The notes: generated by a model not told the origin, from the letters alone. Positions 27,447 through 37,128 are shown, counted from the stretch's first letter. The stretch: 64,000 nucleotides of DNA from G965218495 sp965262785 (GCA_965262785.1 OZ253559.1:248001-312000); one strand, 5' to 3'. Program-made: numbers and translations.

Positions 27447-28853
27447 ATGAACACATTCGATTTCGACTACGATGATGGCGCGTGGAGCAAGGAGCGAGTA
27501 AATGCGCTGGTCGCGTCCTACGAAACGAGCCGCGATTCGGCGTACTTTGATTCCGAGGCCTTGGAGGAAATAGCGACGCACTACTTTGATTCCGGTGAGA
27601 TCGCAAAGTGTCTTGTTGTAGTTGATCACCTGTTAGAATTGCAGCCCTTCTCTTCCGATGCGTGGCTGCGGCGCGGCGTACTGCTGAATCACCAGGGTCG
27701 CGAAGCCGACGCGCTTGCGGCATTGTCGCGCGCACGCGAGCTCAATCCCGTTGATGCCGAAACGCTACTCAACCTTGGCGCCACACTGGATGCGCTTGGG
27801 CGCGGCGACGAGGCTTTGGAGTGCATAACTCAGGCGGAAAGCCTGGACCCGTTGAATCCGGACGTGTCCTATCTTCGCGGGCTGGCACTGGAGCGCATGG
27901 ACCAGGTGCAGGCGGCCATTGAGGCCTTTCGTGCCTGTGTAGAGCTGTGCTCCGACCACCTCGACGTTTGGTATGAGCTCGGATACTGCTACGACCGTGC
28001 CGGCTTGTTTGAGCAAAGTGTCGAGTGTTATGACAGACATCTGGACAACGATCCGTACTGCGCGGACGCCTGGTACAACCGCGGAATCGCGCTGGGCCGC
28101 CTAGGGTCCTTTGAGTCGGCAATAGAATCCTACGGCATGGCCGTAGTCATTCGGGAAGACTTTCCGTCGGTGTACTACAACCGCGGGAATGCGCTGATGA
28201 GCGTTGGTCGCTTCAAGGAGGCGATCGAAGACTATGAGCACGTGCTGACGCTGGCTGAGCCCGATGCGTCGGCGCTCTGCAACATCGGTATCGCGTATGA
28301 GCATCTGGACGAATTCTCGCTGGCGATAAAGTACTTTCGGCGGGCCCTGAGCCTTGACGCGAAGTTTGCGGATGCGTGGTTTGGCCTTGGAAGTTGCTAC
28401 GATGCTTTACATCAGGAAAGGAACGCACTTCGCTGCATTGACAAGGCCATTGAGTTGGAGCCGGAAGTCCCGGATTTCTGGTATGCCAGGGCGGACTGTC
28501 TCCGCAGCAGCGGTGCGCTCCGGCAGGCCGTGGCCGCCTATTTGAAGGTGGTGCGCTTGGAGCCGACTAACCGCGACGTCTGGTTCGACCTGGCGGAAAC
28601 CTATATGGAGGCCGGGCTGTCTGCCAAAGCGCTGAGGGCGTATGGGCAGTCGTTATCGCTGGACCCGCAGTGCGCGGCGGCATGGTTTCAACAAGGCAGG
28701 CTGCTCTCAGCCGTTGGCCGCACGGACGAGTGCATCGCGTCGTTTGCAAAGGCTTTTCAGATAGACCCCCGCATGCGCGATGTGCTCAAAAAGGTTTGCC
28801 CGAGCATATATGGCGACAGCCGCATTCGCAAGCGGCTCGGCCTGACGCAATAA
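27447..28853 (+). CDS. Tetratricopeptide repeat protein
   Basis: 468 residues of tandem TPR units from about residue 40 to the end, with the canonical W/Y-L-G-A-P pattern (DAWLRRGVLLNHQGREADAL, DVWYELGYCYDRAGLFEQSV, DAWYNRGIALGRLGSFESAI, SVYYNRGNALMSVGRFKEAI). No signal peptide; the N-terminus is acidic (MNTFDFDYDDGAWS). Probably a cytoplasmic scaffold; the partner is unknown. The next gene begins 6 bases after its stop, suggesting an operon with the membrane protein. Confidence 0.9.
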   Translation: MNTFDFDYDDGAWSKERVNALVASYETSRDSAYFDSEALEEIATHYFDSGEIAKCLVVVDHLLELQPFSSDAWLRRGVLLNHQGREADALAALSRARELNPVDAETLLNLGATLDALGRGDEALECITQAESLDPLNPDVSYLRGLALERMDQVQAAIEAFRACVELCSDHLDVWYELGYCYDRAGLFEQSVECYDRHLDNDPYCADAWYNRGIALGRLGSFESAIESYGMAVVIREDFPSVYYNRGNALMSVGRFKEAIEDYEHVLTLAEPDASALCNIGIAYEHLDEFSLAIKYFRRALSLDAKFADAWFGLGSCYDALHQERNALRCIDKAIELEPEVPDFWYARADCLRSSGALRQAVAAYLKVVRLEPTNRDVWFDLAETYMEAGLSAKALRAYGQSLSLDPQCAAAWFQQGRLLSAVGRTDECIASFAKAFQIDPRMRDVLKKVCPSIYGDSRIRKRLGLTQ

Positions 28854-28859
28854 GCCCAC

Positions 28860-29471
28860 ATGAATTGGGTTCGGCGACTCTATGACTGGGTCCTCTCGTG
28901 GGCTGAGTCTCCTTACGGGGCGGCGGCGCTTTTTGTGCTTGCGTTTGTGGAGTCGATGTTTTTTCCGGTGCCCCCGGATGTCCTGCTGATCGCGTTGGTA
29001 CTGGGCAGCCGGCGTCGTGCCTTCTACCTTGCGCTACTCTGCTCCTTGGGCTCACTCCTGGGTGGGGCTGCCGGCTACGGACTTGGCCACTACGCCTGGC
29101 TGACTGCAGACGGATTTACGAGTCTGGCTCAGTTCTTCTTTGAAACGGTCCCGGGCTTCAGCCAGGAGCTCTATTTTGAGGTGGGGCAGCGATTCGACGA
29201 GTGGGGGTTCGAAATCATCTTTGCCGCCGGATTCACACCCATACCCTACAAGGTGTTTACCATCAGCGCGGGGGCGTTTGACATCAGCTTCACGCGCTTC
29301 ATGATGGCGTCCCTCATAAGCCGGTCGGCCCGCTTTTTTGCCGTGGCGGCGCTCATCTGGTGGTTTGGCGAGCCGGTCAAGCGTTTTGTCGACCGCTACT
29401 TTAACCTGCTGGCAATCGTATTCACGATTCTGCTGTTGGCCGGCTTCGCGGTGGTAAAGCTGCTCCTTTGA
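28860..29471 (+). CDS. YqaA/DedA-like (SNARE-associated) membrane protein
   Basis: 203 residues with several hydrophobic segments (AALFVLAFVESMFFPVPPDV, FYLALLCSLGSLLGGAAGYG, LAIVFTILLLAGFAVVKLLL). FVESMFFPVPPDVLLI and the FAAGFTPIPYKVFTISAGAF segment are the VTT/YqaA family signatures (E-x-FFPxPPD and G..PIPYK). Related proteins act in membrane homeostasis or lipid scrambling. It directly follows the TPR gene and converges on the next, minus-strand gene with 3 bases between stops. Confidence 0.88.
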   Translation: MNWVRRLYDWVLSWAESPYGAAALFVLAFVESMFFPVPPDVLLIALVLGSRRRAFYLALLCSLGSLLGGAAGYGLGHYAWLTADGFTSLAQFFFETVPGFSQELYFEVGQRFDEWGFEIIFAAGFTPIPYKVFTISAGAFDISFTRFMMASLISRSARFFAVAALIWWFGEPVKRFVDRYFNLLAIVFTILLLAGFAVVKLLL

Positions 29472-29474
29472 GCG

Positions 29475-31013
29475 CTACTTTGCGAGCGTGACGGCTTGGG
29501 TGACCTGCGCTGTTCGGGCCGTGGCCACAACCAGGTAGGTGCCGCTCGGCAGGGCCTGCCCGTCAAAGCGCAGGAGGTGCGTTCCTGCGCCCAGCAACCC
29601 TTCATGCAGAACGGCGACAGTGCGCCCTGTGAGGTCGTGCGCCTTCACTGCGACATGCTGCGGCACGGGGTTTACCAGAGAAAGCATGGTCGCAGGGTTA
29701 AACGGGTTGGGGTAGGCGCTGGTCAGAGAGAAGCCGGCGGGCACCGTGGCACGCTTGTCACTCGCGGTACCGCTGCTCGCATCGTAGGCGACCAGGAAGA
29801 GTCCATGGTGTCCGCTGGTGATGGCAATCGTGCCGCTCTCATAGTAGGGGTACGCGGTCCAGGCGCCATTGAGTCCCGCGTGATCGCTAAATGGATACGT
29901 ATCAAAGTGTGCAACTTCGACGGGTGCGGACGGGGCGGAGATATCTACGATTCGCAGGCCACTCGCATAGTTGGCCATGTACAGCGTATCTCCCCGAATG
30001 TATAGGTTATGGTCTGAGGAGCCCGTGGGGCCGAAATACTCGTGATGCAGGACGGGGTCGTCAAGGTCAACAAGGTCCCAGATTAGGGTTCGCGTACCGG
30101 GCAGTGGCGGTAAGTTCAGCCAGTGGCGATTGAGCTCATCTGTTTCGTCGTTCAGAAAAAGATAGCGCTGATCTTCTGTAAGCCAGGCCTGGTGCGCATA
30201 CAAGGCTTCCGGGTACTCTGCGCTGGCAATTTTGATCGGCTGCGCCTTGTCGGAGACATCGGCGATGCTGACGCCATTGATGTTGGCGCCGATGCAGATC
30301 TCTTTGCCCATATGCTCCGCGTCTGGCCCGCGGTAAATCACGCACTGGGCGTCATGCGTGTATCCGTCGCCACTGCTGCCGGTCGCGTTGTCGATAAAGC
30401 AGCCGGCATAGGCCGGCTGCAGCGGCACGCGAATGTCCACCATGTGCAGCCCATTTGGGCAGGGGCCCGTATTGGAGCCTACGACATAGGCGAAGCCCGT
30501 CTCGGTATTGATCGCCACGTTGTGTGCCTGTCCGAATTGATCATAGTGTGCGGATTGAGCAAAGACGTACGGCACGCCAGGTGGCGAGCGGAGCTGCGTG
30601 AGGTCAAAAACCTGCAAGCCGTTTGCTCCATCGCCATCGACCACGACGAATGCATGGTCCTGGTACACTTTAAGGTCACGCCAGCCGGACTTGGTGCTGT
30701 CATGCGAGGGAAGCTGACCCAGGTAGGCAGGGTTTACAGGATCCGATATGTCGACGAAGGCGACAGATACCTCCGTGGCAACCAGGGCGTATTCGCGCCC
30801 GGAGGCGCGGTCGGTCCACCCCCACATGTCCAGGACAGCGTCGGTCTCCAGCCTGTCGGGCATCAGCCTGGAAAGCAGGACGACGTCATGGCAGGGATGA
30901 CCTGCAGCCTCCCCGTTTTCACAGGTCACCCTCGCCCCTGTGATGGATGACTGCGCCATGGCTGGCGCGCTCACCAGAGCGCAAAGAAGCAAGGTGTTAA
31001 TGCGCATTCGCAT
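29475..31013 (-). CDS. Choice-of-anchor B protein with T9SS sorting domain (copy 1)
   Basis: 512 residues. Signal peptide, then an LVIVD-type propeller: MWGWTDRASGREYALVATE, VAFVDISDPVNPAYLGQLPS, WRDLKVYQDHAFVVVDGDGA, DGYTHDAQCVIYRGPDAEHM, GKEICIGANINGVSIADVSD, DHNLYIRGDTLYMANYASGL. The C-terminus is a type A T9SS sorting domain (TSAYPNPFNPATMLSLVNPV to SGTYLVVATART). Expected to be surface-exposed or secreted. One of four homologues in this window. Confidence 0.9.
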   Translation of the reverse strand: MRMRINTLLLCALVSAPAMAQSSITGARVTCENGEAAGHPCHDVVLLSRLMPDRLETDAVLDMWGWTDRASGREYALVATEVSVAFVDISDPVNPAYLGQLPSHDSTKSGWRDLKVYQDHAFVVVDGDGANGLQVFDLTQLRSPPGVPYVFAQSAHYDQFGQAHNVAINTETGFAYVVGSNTGPCPNGLHMVDIRVPLQPAYAGCFIDNATGSSGDGYTHDAQCVIYRGPDAEHMGKEICIGANINGVSIADVSDKAQPIKIASAEYPEALYAHQAWLTEDQRYLFLNDETDELNRHWLNLPPLPGTRTLIWDLVDLDDPVLHHEYFGPTGSSDHNLYIRGDTLYMANYASGLRIVDISAPSAPVEVAHFDTYPFSDHAGLNGAWTAYPYYESGTIAITSGHHGLFLVAYDASSGTASDKRATVPAGFSLTSAYPNPFNPATMLSLVNPVPQHVAVKAHDLTGRTVAVLHEGLLGAGTHLLRFDGQALPSGTYLVVATARTAQVTQAVTLAK

Positions 31014-31572
31014 GTGCCAGCCTACTTTTCCACGTAGCGGAATGCGTACGCATCCATGCAGAGGCGTCCGTCATCGTGGCGCAGATATCTCTAAGCAGAA
31101 CGCCCCGTTGACGTGCAGCAGATGCGCGCCCGCCATCAGACAATTGCTACGGGGTGCGCAAGCTTAGCGTTCCTAAGTCACTAGAATTATTGGCCTCGGT
31201 CAGGCTGATGAGCGTTGCCCTCAAAGCGCTGGTCGGGAAAGAGTGCGCATCCAGCAGAGTGGAGCTACCCCGAAACCGCTGGCACCCGGTGGCCCCGAAG
31301 GGTCGCCGACTCCAGCACAAGAAGCACGTTCGGGTCGCAACCAACCGCGACTATGCTGACTGCCAAGCGTTGTGAGTCGCAGCGCACGGACAACGTTCAG
31401 CTATGACGCATATCACGGCCGCCAAGCGGAGGGAATTCCGAGCCGGAAAGCGACTGGAGCGTTGCGCGGCGGTTTAAGCCCCAGGCAGTATGACTTGTAT
31501 GTGCGTGCGCTGACGCGAATGGCTACCTACGCAAGCCGGTCCTGGCAGCACACAGCAAACTAACTGCTCGGG
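31014..31572. other. Intergenic region, nothing recognised
   Basis: About 560 bases between the choice-of-anchor B gene and the C-terminal piece of the interrupted Cys-repeat gene. Short frames without recognisable motifs. Confidence 0.35.
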
Positions 31573-32069
31573 TCAGAGGCTTCTTACAATCCGCCCGCCC
31601 TGCCAATTCGTATAGGAACAGAAGTCCTTGGACTCGATTTTTGCCATGCACTGGTCGAATCTCTTTCGTTGCAGTTCTGTTGCGCTAAAGGGCAGCGCGC
31701 ACACCATCGCCCGAAGTTTCAAAAGGTTGCCGTTGGCAAACCGGTCACCATTCGCATTCGTGGCGTATCGGAGGCTCTTGGGCTCGAATTTGGTCACGCA
31801 CTGGTCAAAAAGCTTCTTTTGTTGATCTGTTGGGTTGGCGGCCAGTGCGCACGTTGTCACCCGTTTCGGTGCCGGTGGCTGCGGCTTCATACGGGTGCTT
31901 CCGATAAATCGGTCGCCATTCGCGTTCCAGAGTGAACAGAAGTTCCTGGACTCGTGTTTTGCCACGCACTTATCAAAAAGCTTCTTTTGCCGTTTTGTTG
32001 AGTTGGCGGCCAGCGCACACCACGGTGGGTGCGGCTGTTGCCGCAAGCTTTTGTCGCTTGACGCTAGGC
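31573..32069 (-). pseudogene. Cys-repeat secreted protein, C-terminal piece (interrupted)
   Basis: Encodes three ~45-residue repeats of the form CALxANxTxxQxKxFDxC, ~10 residues, FCSYTN-GxR: PPWCALAANSTKRQKKLFDK, TTCALAANPTDQQKKLFDQC, MVCALPFSATELQRKRFDQC, ending GGRIVRSL. There is no proper start: the frame runs into the end of an IS4-type element at 32070. Joining it to the piece at 36787-37128 with one copy of the 8-base duplication CGCTAGGC (plus strand) gives a continuous 276-residue protein. An intact paralogue lies at 37687-38538. Confidence 0.85.
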
Positions 32070-32087
32070 CTGCCGTTTACCCAAGTT
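32070..32087 (+). repeat. Outer element terminal inverted repeat, left
   Basis: CTGCCGTTTACCCAAGTT, perfectly inverted at 36769-36786. Confidence 0.93.
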
Positions 32088-32352
32088 ACCTGGCAGACTT
32101 ACGCATTTGAGGGTATCAGAAGCATGTCCAGTCGTTGCCGAGCGACACGGGGTGTGTCCATGTGGCACAGGGGTCTTGGCTGTGGACTCAAGGCTTGGTC
32201 GTGCAGGGACGCTTCGTTCAGCTCAACGCGGTCTACGCCTGCTTTGCGGGCGGAGGCCTTGCTTACCGTGGACATACAGCCCCGGCAGGGTATAGGGATC
32301 CTGCCTTGTGACAGGATCACAGTCCACGGGTTATCGCAGCGCAGTGCCGCCC

Positions 32353-34344
32353 TTACTCAGCGTCACGGACCTCGTATCCCAGCTCGTATCCCAGTGTGGC
32401 CAGCGCCAATCGTTCCAGCCCGCGCCACATGATCTGGTGACCGGGCGGCCCGTCGCGAGTGCGATTCTGGTACCCCCCGAGTACCGCCAGCAGCAGGATG
32501 GCCTCTTGCAGCGTGCCGGGCCGAGGCAGCTTCACACGGCTGGCATAGCTCGTCAAAAAACGAAGCTCCAACTCCGTGAAGAAGACCTCCGAGTCCAACT
32601 CTGGCACGGTTCGCCCCAATAGCGTCAGCACCATCAGGCGCCAGGCAATAACGCAGTAGATCGCGATCGCCCGCTCCAGACGCAGCGCCGTGCGCAGCGC
32701 CAGACGCTCCACCTTGCAGCCGCTCTTAAGCACCCGGAAGAAGTCCTCAACGCGCCACCGCTTCACGTAGTGGTCCAGCACCTGCAGGGCCTCCTCCAGC
32801 GTGTGCACCGCCACACTGGTAAGCAGATACCATTCTATGGCCTCTTCGCCTTCCGGCGGGGCCTGCTCCCGGATGTGAACCCCGTACATCGTCACCGGAT
32901 CTGCCTCCTGGGTCGTGGCCGGCAGCGTCACCCGGTGGAACCGCACCTCGGCGTCCGCTATGCGATAGCTGCGCCCGGGGCGTGCGGGCTTGCCCCGTGA
33001 CTTCGGGCGTGCGGTGACTTTCTTGATCTCGATCCGCACGCTGCCGGCCGCCGGGCCGCCCGCGAGGGTCTCAAACAGCTTCCTGCCGTTGGCCAGCCGG
33101 CGATCTATCCGCGCCCTGACCAGCATCTCCACGCGGCCCTGACGACGCTGGGCGTCAAAGAGCGCAAAACTGTCGCCCTCCCGGTCCATAACGCAGATCA
33201 CGCGAATCTTGCGGGAGATCTGATCGGCCGCCGCACAGATGTCCAGGTAGGCGTCCAGCCAACGCTGGGCCTTCGGCTTCAGGGGACCGTGCGAAGGATC
33301 CCGGTAGCTGCAGCGCAACACGCCCAGCGGCAGACCGTCGGAGGTGGTTGCCAGCGTCGCATGTACATGCATCCCACGCGTTTGCGCCGTGGTCTGATTG
33401 CGGCCGGTGACCTGCAGGTCCGTGCAGGCCGGACGCGTGGCATAGCGCAGTCTGCTGCCATCCTGGATGCAGAGCACCACCTTCTGGCTGCGCATGCGCT
33501 CGATCGTGCGCGCGCGATGCGGCGCCAATATGTTCTCCGGAGTGACCTTGGACGCCGGGTCGCTCTCCAGCAACCGGTAATGCGCCTTGACCGCCGCACG
33601 ATCGTAGTCCGTATTGCCCGTAATGGACTGGCCCATCACCGAAGCCAGCATCGACGCACTCCGTACCAGGCGCGTGGAGCGCAGCCGATTGCCCAGTGGA
33701 GCGTCCCCGAACTCGGCTTCCGCCCATTGGTCACGGTCCAACGCCTCGTGGGGTGCTCTCACAGGATGGAGCTCCACCGCCGGCACGCCGAGTGCCTGGC
33801 GCCACCCGCGGTCCAGTTCGTACACATACAGCGCCTTGGGCGGCTCGGGTTCATCGTCGGCCTGTCGTTTGCCGCCGGCAGTATAACCAATGTGCAGAAA
33901 GTTTGCCGCCTGGAAGCATGTACCCTTCCAGTTCGGATCCACATAGGTCTCCACAACCCAAGGGCGGTACCTGTAACGCTCTTCAAAATCATCGGGCAGC
34001 TGCCTGAGCGCAAGGCCCAGGACACGGCTCGCCAGGTGCGTGCAGGGTCCCCGAATCAAAAAACGGCTCAAACACACCACATGATGCAGGTGGGCCTGGC
34101 GCTGCGCATCGCTCCAGGCCATCCATCGCTCCCGTGCGGCCAGACGCAGGGCCGAGGCCGAAAAGCCCAGCGCGCCCAGATAGCCCTGCGCACTATGCAC
34201 CAGGTAGCGCACCTGCGCGCCGAAGAACGTCGTCGTGCCCCGCGGATGCTCCTGGTCCAGCAGCGTGTTCCATACGGCGCGCTGGTCGTCGTCCGTGACC
34301 ATGACCAGTGACAGGTCCTCCACTTCGCGGACGGAGCGTGGAAG
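32353..34344 (-). pseudogene. IS4-type transposase with DruA domain, C-terminal piece
   Basis: Carries most of the interrupted transposase. First the rest of a DruA (DUF4338) domain: SVREVEDLSLVMVTDDDQRA, FFGAQVRYLVHSAQGYLGAL, CLSRFLIRGPCTHLASRVLG, FEERYRYRPWVVETYVDPNW, GTCFQAANFLHIGYTAGGKR. Then a Tn5-like DNA-binding module (EAEFGDAPLGNRLRSTRLVR) and the DDE core (VLCIQDGSRLRYATRPACTD, VICVMDREGDSFALFDAQRR, HYVKRWRVEDFFRVLKSGCK, the Y-(2)-R-(3)-E-(6)-K signature). The inner element at 34345 splits it from its N-terminus at 36433-36727. Joined, the coding length is 2283 bases (760 residues), in frame. Confidence 0.88.
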
Positions 34345-34361
34345 CGGAAGTTTGTCACTTT
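34345..34361 (+). repeat. Inner element terminal inverted repeat, left
   Basis: CGGAAGTTTGTCACTTT; inverted partner at 36416-36432 with one mismatch. Confidence 0.88.
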
Positions 34362-34448
34362 TGCCGAGGGACGAGGTGTGGGCACGGTTAAAATAGGCGA
34401 CTTTAACTCGATTATCATCTAGTACTCATAGGGTTTATAACCGTTATT

Positions 34449-34493
34449 ATTGATGAAGTCTGTTGTAGTGCTATTTTAGTGTTATTCATCAAT
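34449..34493. repeat. Inverted repeat near left end of inner element
   Basis: ATTGATGAA at 34449-34457 and TTCATCAAT at 34485-34493 form a 9-base stem with a 27-base loop in the AT-rich leader ahead of the transposase. It may limit read-through into the transposase or bind it. Confidence 0.4.
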
Positions 34494-34552
34494 ACTTCAC
34501 ACAGGCAACGCCCCCACCCGCTATATTGGGCGCAGGCCAATACGACTGCGCC

Positions 34553-36340
34553 GTGTACATCCGCAGGAGAGTCTACAAGCTCAAAGATGCAACGCAACGC
34601 ACCGGATACGGACTGCTCGAATGCCGACGTGTCAATGGCCAGCCCAATCAAAAAACCATCCTGAACCTTGGACAGGACTTTGACATTGCCGAAGCCGACT
34701 GGCCCACCGTAACCAAGCGGGTTGAGCTGGCACTGCGCGGACAGCGCGCACTACCGCTGGAGGATGAGAAGATCGAATGCGCCGTGGACGAGATCGTGCG
34801 CCGGCTGCGTGAGAAGGACTACGATGTGGACGCCGGACGCGATGACCGCGACGCCATCATTACCGACGCAGTGCATCATCCGGATACACGCACGGTCGGC
34901 GGCGAGCGCGTATGCCTGCAAGCCTTGGAGCAACTCGGCTTCACGGCGCTGCTACGCGCGCTGGGCATGCGAGAAGATGCTATTCGCATGGCCCTGGTTC
35001 TGGTGGTTGGGCGCATGTTGTCGCCCGGAAGTGAGGCGCATACGTACCAGTGGATGATGAAGGCCTCCGCCATTTTGGAGCTGGTGCAGCTGGAGGCCCC
35101 GTGCGCAAGTACGCTGTACCGCGTAGGCGATCGGCTGTATGCGCTGCGCGAAGCGCTTATGGACGGACTCTATGGCAATGCGCAGCGGCTGTTGGGCTTT
35201 AGTGAGACGCTCATCTTGTATGATCTGACCAACACATTCTACACGGGTCGCAAGAAAGGCGCGCTCCTGGCGTATGGACGAAGCAAGGAAAAGCGATCGG
35301 ATTGTCCGTTGGTGACGTTGGCCTTAATGCTGGACGCGTCCGGCTTTGTGCGTGGCGCAGCCGTCCTTGCTGGCAATGCCAGCGAACCAAAGACGCTTCA
35401 ACAGGCCATGGAGCGGCTCAATGGCGCTCGTGCGACCGTCATCATGGACGCGGGCATAGCCACGCGCGCCAATGTGGCGTACTTGCGGTCGAAGGGACTG
35501 GATTGGATCTGTGTGCAGCGCACGCAGGCGCCGCCACCCCCTGAACGCGCGCCGGAGGAGTGCTGGAATACACAAAGCGGGGTCTCCATCAAAGCCTGGC
35601 GCCTGGAGCAGCAAGAGGGAACGCTGCAAGTCTACCTGCATAGCGAGGCACGCAAGGCCACCGGTGATCGCATACTGAACACCAGGCGCGCAAAGTTCGA
35701 GGCTGCGCTGAAAACCCTGCACGAGGGACTCTCCAAGCCCCGCTGCGTCAAGGAATACGACAAGGTGCAACGCAGACTCGGTCGCGAGCTCGAAAGGCAT
35801 AAGCGCGTCTCGTACCAGTACAAGATCGATGTCTTGCGCAAAAAGGACAGTACGCACGCGAAGGCGGTCACCTTTACGCACCTGTCTGCGTTTGAGCAGC
35901 AGACGCAAGCATCGGGCGGCTACATCCTGCATACCAGCCACACGGACTGGTCTGCCTCGCAAATCGCACGCACATACTGGAAGCTTGCAGACATCGAGCG
36001 CACGTTTCGTTCGCTGAAGTCCGAGTTGGGCATGCGTCCCCTATACCACAGCAAGGATGAGCGCATCCGGACACACATCTTCCTCTCGGTACTGGCCTAT
36101 CAGGCGGTGCAACTCATTCGCACGAAGCTGAAGCAGTATGACCTCCACAGCAGCTGGACCACGCTGCAGTTTGAGCTGAACCGGTGGCACCGGATCACGA
36201 CCGTATTGCCAACAGACCGGCGCTCCTGCATTCTGTTGAAGAAGGATGCAGACCAAGGTCCGCTCCAGCGCCAGATCGCCATGATTATGGGCCTCAAGCC
36301 TCACAACTACACCTACAAGGCGCACACAAAACGACCCTGA
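34553..36340 (+). CDS. IS1634-family transposase
   Basis: 595 residues, intact. GTG at 34553 is chosen because the family start MYIRRRVYKLKD-GYGLLE aligns there; a TTG at 34526 is in frame. DDE features: LILYDLTNTFYTGRKKGALL (first Asp), ARATVIMDAGIATRANVAYL (second Asp), and the C-terminal ARTYWKLADIERTFRSLKSE with Glu, followed by MRPLYHSKDERIRTHIFLSV, both typical of IS1634. Probably recently active, since the element's ends and target duplication are preserved and its host frame shows no decay. Confidence 0.92.
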   Translation: MYIRRRVYKLKDATQRTGYGLLECRRVNGQPNQKTILNLGQDFDIAEADWPTVTKRVELALRGQRALPLEDEKIECAVDEIVRRLREKDYDVDAGRDDRDAIITDAVHHPDTRTVGGERVCLQALEQLGFTALLRALGMREDAIRMALVLVVGRMLSPGSEAHTYQWMMKASAILELVQLEAPCASTLYRVGDRLYALREALMDGLYGNAQRLLGFSETLILYDLTNTFYTGRKKGALLAYGRSKEKRSDCPLVTLALMLDASGFVRGAAVLAGNASEPKTLQQAMERLNGARATVIMDAGIATRANVAYLRSKGLDWICVQRTQAPPPPERAPEECWNTQSGVSIKAWRLEQQEGTLQVYLHSEARKATGDRILNTRRAKFEAALKTLHEGLSKPRCVKEYDKVQRRLGRELERHKRVSYQYKIDVLRKKDSTHAKAVTFTHLSAFEQQTQASGGYILHTSHTDWSASQIARTYWKLADIERTFRSLKSELGMRPLYHSKDERIRTHIFLSVLAYQAVQLIRTKLKQYDLHSSWTTLQFELNRWHRITTVLPTDRRSCILLKKDADQGPLQRQIAMIMGLKPHNYTYKAHTKRP

Positions 36341-36360
36341 AATGGTAGTGCTATAGAAAA

Positions 36361-36385
36361 AGACAGTTTTCGTAAGTGACTGTCT
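36361..36385 (+). terminator. Hairpin after inner transposase
   Basis: AGACAGT and ACTGTCT pair around an 11-base loop, 20 bases after the transposase stop. No strong T tract; possible terminator. Confidence 0.3.
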
Positions 36386-36432
36386 GAAGGGTACTTACTG
36401 GCTCTTGGAAAAAATAAAGTGACAAAGTTCCG

Positions 36433-36727
36433 GAAGGGCACTCGGCATGGGCATGCCCTCCTTCAGCAGCCGGGGGGACGCGCCGGCAGCGTGGTCGTTC
36501 ATCGGCGCCGGCAGTGCTATACGGCCGCGGTCGGACAGCTTCGAGAGCGCCTTGGCGCAACTGGCTACCTGCAACTGCCCGCGTGCGTCAACAAAGTCAA
36601 AGACCGCACACACACGCCGGGCGATGGCGGCACGATTCTTCAGACCCTCATCAGCCAAGATGCCGTCCAGACGCGCCTGGGACTGCGCCTCGCTCAGCGT
36701 ACGAAGAATCTGGCTCTGCTGGAACAT
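36433..36727 (-). pseudogene. IS4-type transposase with DruA domain, N-terminal piece
   Basis: First ~98 residues of the interrupted transposase: MFQQSQILRTLSEAQSQARL, LKNRAAIARRVCAVFDFVDA, RGQLQVASCAKALSKLSDRG, RIALPAPM, then GMPMPSALP. This is the DruA-type N-terminal module (NR..LAR.VC..F.F.DARG..Q.A.C.KAL..L...GRI.LP.P). The frame continues into the inner element's end and stops there. Confidence 0.85.
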
Positions 36728-36768
36728 GCCGCCAATCTATGCGGCATAAATCAGAATGTCGAGGGGAA

Positions 36769-36786
36769 AACTTGGGTAAACGGCAG
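36769..36786 (-). repeat. Outer element terminal inverted repeat, right
   Basis: AACTTGGGTAAACGGCAG, the inverse of 32070-32087, followed by the 8-base direct repeat CGCTAGGC at 36787-36794. Confidence 0.93.
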
Positions 36787-37128
36787 CGCTAGGCGGCTCA
36801 GTAAGGACTGGCCATCGTCGTTAGCTGCAAACACGTGGCGCTGGTTGTTGCCGGAGTTGAGCGGCGGAAGCTTCGTTTCCGAAGCACGGGCACTTTGAAG
36901 TCGCACGCCTTCGGGGACACTCTCGCCTGCAAGCGCGCACCGTTCACCCTTGCAAGCCAAAACTATCGTCGGTAGACTTGCCAGTGCGCAGTGACCCGCG
37001 GCCTCCGCGCCGCTTGCGAACACATCCCCTACTGCTACAGGGTTCTGGCCTGTTGCGTCTACGTAAAACGCTCCGCCCAATAGCAACAGCGCCGCCACGG
37101 CGATTAGATGATTCGCTCTAGTTTTCAT
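36787..37128 (-). pseudogene. Cys-repeat secreted protein, N-terminal piece (interrupted)
   Basis: Start at 37128: MKTRANHLIAVAALLLLGGA, a signal peptide nearly identical to that of the intact paralogue (MKTRANQLIAVAALLLLGGA). Then GHCALASLPTIVLACKGERC, ALAGESVPEGVRL, SARASETKLPPL and FAANDDGQSLLSRLA. The frame continues a few codons into the outer element and stops at 36751. Adding one target duplication and the piece at 31573-32061 gives 831 coding bases with no shift. Confidence 0.87.

Larger units (their letters stand above)
34345..36432 (+). mobile_element. IS1634-type element inserted inside the IS4-type element
   Basis: 2088 bp. Terminal inverted repeats CGGAAGTTTGTCACTTT (34345-34361) and AAAGTGACAAAGTTCCG (36416-36432) match at 16 of 17 positions. 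Flanking 4-base direct repeats GAAG occur at 34341-34344 and 36433-36436. Excising the element plus one GAAG gives GCC CTT CCA CGC in the host frame, restoring ALPRSVREVEDL. Confidence 0.9.
32070..36786 (-). mobile_element. IS4-type element with DruA-domain transposase, itself interrupted
   Basis: 18-base perfect terminal inverted repeats, CTGCCGTTTACCCAAGTT at 32070-32087 and its complement at 36769-36786, flanked by 8-base direct repeats CGCTAGGC at 32062-32069 and 36787-36794. Without the inner element it would be about 2.63 kb. It interrupts a Cys-repeat protein gene. An 8-9 base target duplication is usual for Tn5-like IS4 elements. Confidence 0.93.

Noticed and set aside
34463..36356. 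GTAGTGCTAT direct repeat near both ends of the inner element, first considered as its target duplication
   Set aside because: Both copies lie inside the inverted repeats found at 34345 and 36432, which alone restore the host reading frame.
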